Shown here piece after piece: positions 59,656-64,000 of a stretch of 64,000 nt of DNA. The notes under the pieces were generated by a model that had not been told where the DNA came from, did not search any database, and was given only the letters and a program-made list of their open reading frames with translations. The stretch is from Amaranthus tricolor (Eukaryota > Streptophyta > Magnoliopsida > Caryophyllales > Amaranthaceae), in the NCBI RefSeq assembly GCF_026212465.1, contig NC_080053.1:5638787-5702786 (forward strand), written 5' to 3'. The stretch's first letter is position 1; every line of letters starts with the position of its first letter. The position numbers and the translations under genes are program-made.

Positions 59656-60226
59656 AAGTAAAAATGAGAAATATAGAATTATTAAAATGAATTTAAAAAA
59701 AATTCTACGAAATTACATATATTATAGGTTGTACATTTTGTAAGACAAAATTGGTAGATGAATACAACTATAGAAGTGAACTCTTTATTGAGAGATGAGT
59801 CATTAGACTCAATGGATCTTGAAGTATTATGTGGTGTACTTTTATTTAAGATGATCTATTTATGTGAGTTTGGAGGTTTCCATCTTTTATGTGGAACTTT
59901 GGGCTAATGTTTCACTAGAACGATCATGAAAATCAAGGTAGGTGCATAGACCATTAAAATGCATCATATAACTTAAGAAGAGTTGGTACCTCTCTAAGTA
60001 AGGCATATGGTTTAAGGGTCTAAATTTCAATTTTACAAGTTTAAAACTTAGTTCACTTGTCTAATCAAGAGTTTTTGGAGTTCAAGACTTAGTTCACTCA
60101 CAAGGACTTGTGAATTGTTTTCTCATTTCACTAAACAACAAGTTCATGGCTTAGTCTACTTAATTACAATGTGCCAAAGTCTTCTCTTGCACAAGTATTT
60201 TTCTTTAAAGGGCATTTGTGGGGGAT
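59656..60226 (+). mobile_element. 3' internal fragment of another Ty1/copia element (inferred)
   Basis: No coding block is recognised. It ends in a purine-rich GTGGGGGAT directly before the LTR at 60,227, the expected layout for the end of an LTR retrotransposon. The left part has no clear border. Confidence 0.4.
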
Positions 60227-60763
60227 TGTTGAATAAATGGCCATTTAAAGCTTTCTGCAACAACTATATTTTCATTTATGAAGTGTTTTAATTCTAACAA
60301 AATAAATTTATGCTCTTTGACTATTTTTATGATGATTGAATTAGGTTTATTTATGTCTATAAATGGTGTTGTTTTATTCATTTGGAAACATACAATTTTG
60401 ATTCGAATCTCTCTTCTTTTATTCACTTACGTAAGAGTGGTATTTGCTACACACCTCAAGTAGTGAGTATACATTATTTTTTGTGGTGTGTTAACCTTGG
60501 AAAAGTCCCCTCTATTTACATGTGGACTAGTTAGGAAATAATTTTCTTAATTCAACGACAAGTTCGTATCACACTATATATTTCTTTATCAAACACATGT
60601 TAAACACAATTATAAATATATTTCTTTATCAAACACATGTTAAACACAATTATAAATATATTTCTCATATACAAATATTATACATATTATTAATACTAAT
60701 ATGTATTAATGATTGTAATAAGAAAACTATGAAAAAACCTTAAATAAATCTATATTTCCAACA
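60227..60763 (+). mobile_element. 3' LTR of a truncated Ty1/copia element
   Basis: 537 bp, starts TGTTGAATAAATGG after the purine tract and ends ATATTTCCAACA. The short TGTTG...CAACA ends are typical. The matching 5' LTR is not in the window. Confidence 0.6.
60581..60660. repeat. Two perfect 40-bp tandem units
   Basis: TTTCTTTATCAAACACATGT plus TAAACACAATTATAAATATA occurs twice in a row within the LTR. Confidence 0.95.
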
Positions 60764-60971
60764 TATTGTTGTTATATTTCTTATCTCTATGTCAGTCATA
60801 TTGTTACATACTTGAAGTTTCAAACAACAAAAGTAGTACACATCAACAAAGGAGTATTTAGTTGGCATTATTACTCGATTCCTTAATCCACATGTAGCAA
60901 CTAGCAAGTCAAATCAAAATGTGAGTGAGTGACACTACAATGTGTGGAGCAAGTACAATACATTAGATAAT

Positions 60972-61218
60972 AATTCCTTCTTATATTATACTTGTTATAT
61001 TTGACTTTTTACGTAACTCAATGTGCTACTTATATATTAAACTATATACATCTAAAAATTATAAAAACTTAATATTATGAAAGTATACGATTAGACGATT
61101 CAAACAAGATCCCCATTTGACTATATTTTATCTTACATATTAGCCGCAATATATAAAATAAGTTTGAACGATAAATTTGTTAAAACCCGTTATGTAGTGA
61201 GTATTTCATAACGGAGGA
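60972..61218. mobile_element. Stowaway-like MITE (first of two)
   Basis: Starts near ATTCCTTCTTATATTATAC and ends ATAACGGAGGAAGTACTA, a plant Stowaway-type terminus. AT-rich, non-coding. Confidence 0.5.
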
Positions 61219-61221
61219 AGT

Positions 61222-61713
61222 ACTACTTACTCTTCGTTCCTTAAAATTCTCATAAAAAATATTAACGGAATTTAAGAAAAATATAATCTTTTAGATAATG
61301 GATATATTATTTAATTGGATAATAAATTTGATGGAAGAAAAGTGAAAACCATAAACTTAAAAAAATATTGAAAGAAAGTTAGTGGAAACAAAATACGGGA
61401 CTACAACTAATTAAAAAATATTTTTATAAAATTAGTGGAAAATAAGTGGTCACCATAAATAATATAAAATTATTAAAATGGAATTAATTGAAGATATGTA
61501 GAACCATAAGAAATATAACAATGTTAGAATGGAATAAGTGAAAAATATGTAGGGATCATAAACGTTATTAAAATATAAAAATAAGGATAAATAAGGTTAT
61601 TTTTGTTCAAAATTTGTGATATAAATAGAAATATTTTTATAAGAACAACAAATAAAACATTAAAAATGAAAAATGAAAACTACTTTAAAGAACGGATGAA
61701 GTATAATATTAGA
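61222..61713. mobile_element. Stowaway-like MITE (second of two)
   Basis: Starts TACTCTTCGTTCCTTAAA and ends TTTAAAGAACGGATGAAGTA, an inverted match. Contains repeated AATTAGTGGAAAATAAGTGG-like words. Confidence 0.5.
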
Positions 61714-61850
61714 AAGATAAATTTCAGCGAATCAAAAAAAAAGATTAAAAAGTGAGATGTATGGAAAATAGAAAAACGCATAGATAAAATAAAAAAATAA
61801 ATTTATATATAAATTAATTCAAAAATAACAATAAATTAAAAAAAATGTAA

Positions 61851-62139
61851 AATCGTATAAAAACACATCAAAATAGAACTAGCAAACTTGTGGTTACTAA
61901 TAAAGTACGACAGATGTTGTGAAATCAAAAGGAGAATAAACTATTGTACACGCAGTTAAGAGTTAAAAGACTAGAAGTGTTTATTTGGGTTATTGGGTTG
62001 ATTTCGGGTGAAACATTTTAATTCTGTTCCTGTCTAATTTTAAAGAACAATTAATTAAGATTTTAATCTCCTTATTAGTTGTTAATCAGATGATTTTTGC
62101 TGGTGGAAGTCTTAATTTAATCCCTTGCCAGTTATGCAG
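61851..62139. other. AT-rich non-coding stretch
   Basis: Nothing recognised. Confidence 0.4.
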
Positions 62140-62960
62140 TAAGATCTTTGGATGGAGATGCTTATGATTCCAACAAAACACAGCAAAGGGGTTAGAAAGG
62201 CCCGGAATTCTTTTCCGGGGGCCTACTCCGACGCCCAAGTTAGTACAGATCAATATATGGGTTGCCTAACAGGTCTTTCGAGGTGCACAGTGGCAACTAG
62301 GAGGATAACTGTTTAGGGCTTATTTAGACGTGAGGTCTTTCGTAATAAATTATCACGATAAATGTCAATTAAATTTTTTTTTCTTTTTTCCGTTGCTCTG
62401 AAAATCAATGTGAAATTCTGATATTCAGGTAAGATCGTTTGTATTTAATCACTTTGAATTCTTTGTACTTATCTGTTTCTCTAAGAAAATTAGTTTTTTT
62501 TTTTTATTTATGGTGCTTTGGTGAGTAGTTATAGGTGATGATTGTGAAACAAACATTCCTTCTTCGACTCCTTAAGACATTCTCTGCATGCGCCACTCGC
62601 CTTTTTAGACGTGTCAATCCCTTAATTACAATCGAATACTTTATTTGTCTTTTGTGGCGTTTCTAATTTCTCCTTTCAACACGTGTCCCACTTCATAAAA
62701 GTGATGCTTTATCGAAGGACATGTGTCCTCACATGCACGTGAGCTTCTTATGCACTAACCTTCTAAGCCTGTATGTAGAATCCTTCAATAACCCTGTCAG
62801 ATAACTGTTCCCAGATAATTACTTATTAGCACGAAATCTTCCCAGATTCTGGCAGGTTTGATTTTCTTTGACTGTCTTTTTATTATAATAACATTTAATT
62901 AATATTTTATACACACAGATTCGGTTTAAAATCGAGTTTATGTCCACATTAATTTTTATA
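62140..62960 (-). mobile_element. LTR-like remnant, same family as 20,530-26,560
   Basis: GGGTTGCCTAAC, GTGCACAGTGGC, TTTAGGGCTT and the region TTTGTCTTTTGTGGCG...CACGTGTCCCACTT follow the same order as in the split copy. GGGGGCCTACTCCGACGCCC is of a type common in plant LTRs. Ends not resolved. Confidence 0.35.
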
Positions 62961-64000
62961 TAATTTTAAATTTAAATTTATTTTAAATTCAGGTCAAATT
63001 GAGTTCGGTTACAAAGTCGCGTTAACCAAAACGTGAGTGACATCTTGGTAGATAGTTTCCTCACATTTAAAATAAGGCATAGTACCCAAATAAATAAATC
63101 TTTTTTTTCTCCTCCAGATTCCAGTCTCCAAATATATAAAGAATTACTAAAATAATAGTGGTTACAAATGGGGACAGTGTCCTCAATCCTGAGGCCGAGA
63201 ATTAATCTCACCTTAAGACCCTTCAATCACTCCTAAGTCCTAAATGAATCAATACCATTAACATATATACATAATCCTTTGTAAATAATACTCATTTTAT
63301 TATACTCTAAAAGCTTGGGATTTGGGATATATTTCTGAGAATTAATCCCCTGTTTTCCTTGTTTGTAAGTACAAGTCTGCCCAGATTCGGCCAAGTACCG
63401 AAGCGAGCGCCACCCGCATCCGCACATTGGGGCCGTGGGTAAGCCAAGGTATAAGCTAGTGAAGCTCGGAAGAAAAGACTCCTCATCGGCTGGAATTGGC
63501 AGTTAATTGGAAATGAAATGCCTCCCATTTTCAAGACATAAATTGGCGGCATATTTTTACCAATTTTGGTTTTTTGGGTTGGTTGAATCCCTTTCACACT
63601 TGCGTTTCTCAGCGTATTTTGTTGGCTTCTTGGGCTGGCTTGGTGGGTTTTTAGTACACTTCTTAATTGGTGAATTGTGGAAGCTTTGTGAATTATCTCG
63701 TGCATTGAGATGCCCGAAAACGAAGGGAATTATTATTTGTCGCCACCTGTTTCATTTTATCGCCACCCCCCCTTCTAACAAAATTACCATATTACCCCTA
63801 GATTTAAAAAAATTACAAAAATGCCACTTAAGTTAAAAAATGTTTAAGAAATGTAAATGGCACTTAATAACATTGTTATCGCTTAATGACATTATTATCG
63901 GAATTATATATATATTGAATTTTCAGAGGCTTTATGGTAGTATATTCGAATTCAAACACGATACCTTCTCTCTAAAAACTCTCTAGAAACAATACGTAAA
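62961..64000. other. Unassigned right end of the window with a GC-richer stretch
   Basis: 63,375-63,490 is clearly richer in G and C than its surroundings (CCGAAGCGAGCGCCACCCGC...). Open frames on either strand there have no recognisable domain. GTCGCCACCTGTTTCATTTT then ATCGCCACCCCCCCTT near 63,740-63,776 are short GTGGCGA-type repeats as in plant transposon ends. No gene is claimed. Confidence 0.35.

Larger units (their letters stand above)
60883..61850 (+). repeat. Diverged duplicate of the 29,088-29,340 block
   Basis: Homologous at both ends (60,883-60,964 and 61,714-61,850); the middle holds the two MITE-like insertions below. Confidence 0.65.

Noticed and set aside
63507..63836. 109-codon hydrophobic frame
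   Set aside because: No recognisable family, T-rich low-complexity reading; runs into GTGGCGA-type repeats.

Overview
This is nuclear DNA from a flowering plant, most likely a eudicot. It is AT-rich, has a spliced gene, and is filled with plant transposon families (Ty1/copia with a tRNA-Met primer site, TRIM, CACTA, hAT, L1- and RTE-type LINEs, Stowaway-like MITEs). The species cannot be named from the sequence. Only one host gene is well supported: the 3' part of a gene for an NAD(P)-binding Rossmann-fold / sugar-epimerase-like protein (266-1320, + strand, five visible exons). Its first visible intron (377-496) looks like a U12-type AT-AC intron.

Layout. 1-1.3 kb: end of the host gene. 1.86-4.42 kb: three related fold-back elements, each an array of short palindromes. 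4.69-5.45 kb: a degenerate tandem repeat split by a miniature LTR retrotransposon (TRIM, minus strand) in a three-LTR, two-internal chain. 6.1-8.6 kb: a decayed CACTA-like element holding a small CACTA-type MITE with intact TSD. 8.94-9.51 kb: a MITE whose right end is tandemly amplified. 10,631-11,966: a solo LTR with perfect TSD, related to the large array. 13.49-18.06 kb: an L1-type LINE remnant split by a complete but inactivated hAT transposon (14,281-17,975). 20,818-25,334: a CACTA transposon with intact ends and TSD but deleted and mutated genes, sitting in an older LTR-like sequence. 26,977-28,972: a second CACTA remnant next to a 385-bp AT microsatellite. 29.4-33.2 kb: a long-armed inverted repeat, a Stowaway-like MITE, a second solo LTR, SINE-like pieces and an RTE LINE remnant.

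33,248-59,650 is the main feature: a head-to-tail array of three copies of one Ty1/copia (Sirevirus-like) element, ordered LTR-int-LTR-int-LTR-int-LTR, with an exact period of 8361 bp. One 5-bp target-site duplication (TGTAT) flanks the whole array and none lies between units. The units are almost identical. All share the same defects: loss of the 5' part of gag, a frame break in gag, a UAG between gag and pol, and a frame break in RNase H. In each unit the longest open frame apart from pol is a 506-aa third ORF. One insertion followed by unequal LTR-LTR recombination explains this best.

59.66-64 kb: the 3' end and LTR of another copia element, Stowaway-like MITEs, a diverged duplicate of the 29-kb flank, another copy of the old LTR-like family, and an unassigned GC-richer stretch. 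Apart from the 5' gene there is no operon-like or pathway logic here. The window records nested insertion, LTR recombination and decay.
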